Source: Actinostola sp. cb2023
Lineage: Eukaryota > Cnidaria > Anthozoa > Actiniaria > Actinostolidae
NCBI GenBank assembly: GCA_033675265.1
Contig: JAUJYZ010001301.1
Location: forward strand, 166,001 to 230,000
Length of the DNA stretch: 64,000 nucleotides
Direction of reading: 5' to 3'
The translations under genes were made by a program, and so were the position numbers. Below are positions 62,833 through 64,000 of this stretch, piece by piece. Below the pieces are notes generated by a model, which saw only the letters and a program-made list of their open reading frames with translations, was not told the origin of the DNA and did not search any database. Numbering within the stretch: position 1 is the stretch's first letter; every line of letters begins with the position of its first letter.

Positions 62833-64000
62833 CTACAAAGAACAAGTAACGATTATAATGTAATACCTTAGCCGGCGACTGTCTCGTGTTGAGACATGCG
62901 CATTAGAAGCCACTTTCACGTTTGAGGCCAACGACGACGGCCTTCATTTTTAGAGTCGGGCATTCCACAGGAAGCCCGACTAAAAAGTAGCGACGCTGAC
63001 GAACTCATATTTCTTTTGGACTTGCTTTCTGCGCACGGCTAAATTTCTGAATGAAGCCTATGACCAAATCCGAGCCCACTGTATTTACAATGGCGGAGAG
63101 CACAAACAACGAGTTATGTACGACATTTGAAAGCCTTCTGCCTTCAACATGTGCTTATCAAAACAGCAACAGCATTTAAGCAATATAGGAATTTATTTCT
63201 GGGAAAGATACCATTGTATCAAAAACCGAATGCAATAAAATTAATGGCGTCCAGTTCAGTTCAATTGCCATTGTTCTGGACTGACTAACCTCGTGTTCAT
63301 GGAGAACATTTGCACCTGTATGAGAGGCTAGTCAGTCCAGAACAATGACAATTGAAATTGGACGCCATTATTTATATACCACAACAGCATTCTCGTACCC
63401 AGAGCCCGCTCGTCATTTGGTTTGTCGCTGGCTCTGGGAAACCCTGTTGCTCGGTCGTCAAATTTTGACGACCAAGTCGTCAGAGCGCATGCTCATACTA
63501 AAGACCGCTGAGAGCGGGTACTGTGGAAGAGTCTACTGGCTACGTAGTATTTACGTTGGTTTGAATATTCAAACTAACAAGTACACAAGTTTGTACATTT
63601 ATCTTCGTGTAGCCGTTTAAAATCCCTTCGACGTTCACTCACCGGTTCTTCTCTGGCTCTGTTGCGGTAAAGGCTGGACGATAAATACATGTTCTAATAT
63701 AATCTTGCATGTGAACCTTCCTGTCTTCCGCTTTGTTATTGTTTCTCTTGAATTATAAAACTGATATTCCTTTGAATACTCAAAGCGAGTACGATCGATT
63801 GTGTCTGTAGCCGTTACTTTACTTTTATAATTTATGTATTGTTAGATCTCCCTTTACGAATTCAGATCAATTTATGTCTACACAGTCACTCTCATTTCCA
63901 TAGCTTTATAATTCAATAACGGAATACCATTGTATGAAAATACAACCGTCGCTGTCATTCCTTTCGTTCGCCTTGCAAGTTTGAATCTTTGTTGATCTCA
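62833..64000. other. Upstream intron of the hyaluronidase-like gene
   Basis: Acceptor CTTTGTAG on minus at 62840-62833. Contains a hairpin AGTCGGGC/GCCCGACT at 62954-62981 and a foldback at 63235-63378. No further hyaluronidase exon was recognised up to the edge. Confidence 0.6.
63235..63378. repeat. Foldback (MITE-like)
   Basis: AATGGCGTCCAGTTCAGTTC, then GTTCTGGACTGACTA, recur inverted at 63330-63372 (TAGTCAGTCCAGAAC; TTGGACGCCATT). Confidence 0.88.

Noticed and set aside
63345..63620. 91-codon ORF near the right edge, considered as a hyaluronidase exon
   Set aside because: Plus strand (wrong strand), begins inside a foldback arm and continues into CCAGAGCC/GGCTCTGGG repeat sequence; no hyaluronidase motif.

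Overview
This window looks like nuclear DNA of an early-branching animal, most likely an anthozoan cnidarian (coral or sea anemone). The evidence is GT-AG introns of 0.1-6 kb, about 37-40% GC, three recognisable metazoan gene families, tRNA-derived SINEs, Penelope-like and LINE fragments, long microsatellites and a very dense population of short foldback (MITE-like) elements. The phylum is inferred from this general character; no sequence search was possible.

Layout. 1-5618: a tandem array of a ~1.59 kb unit (3.5 nearly identical copies, continuing past the left edge), each full unit carrying a ~170-bp palindrome. 5619-18830: gene-poor DNA with a 2-kb inverted-repeat element, a LINE remnant, foldbacks, a ~110-bp minisatellite and one small unrecognised ORF (11129-11635). 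18831-36148 (+): a complete 12-exon ACK/TNK2-type non-receptor tyrosine kinase (model 1406 aa; all splice phases agree) with a SAM-like N-terminus, kinase domain, SH3 domain and a 918-residue single-exon tail full of Tyr-x-Asn and proline motifs. 36149-47249: intergenic, rich in microsatellites, SINEs and foldbacks. 47250-48323 (+): an intron-poor class A GPCR whose 3' end runs into a 63-bp minisatellite. 48721-52458: foldback-rich spacer. 52459-59847 (-): a complete two-exon D-glucuronyl C5-epimerase (GLCE, model 641 aa) with a 5.5-kb intron full of repeats. 60318-62832 (-): the last two exons of a membrane-anchored hyaluronidase-family protein that continues beyond the right edge; its intron holds a Penelope-like fragment flanked by inverted repeats that carry hammerhead-ribozyme-like motifs.

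How the genes relate. GLCE makes iduronate in heparan sulfate, and the neighbouring hyaluronidase-like protein would act on glycosaminoglycans. Both lie on the minus strand, but sharing a pathway theme does not show co-regulation. The kinase and the GPCR are independent signalling genes.

The most unusual material is non-coding. It includes minimal hammerhead-like motifs at two good loci and two decayed ones, palindromes whose arms match perfectly within a copy but differ between copies, and a tandem array that ends inside its own palindrome.
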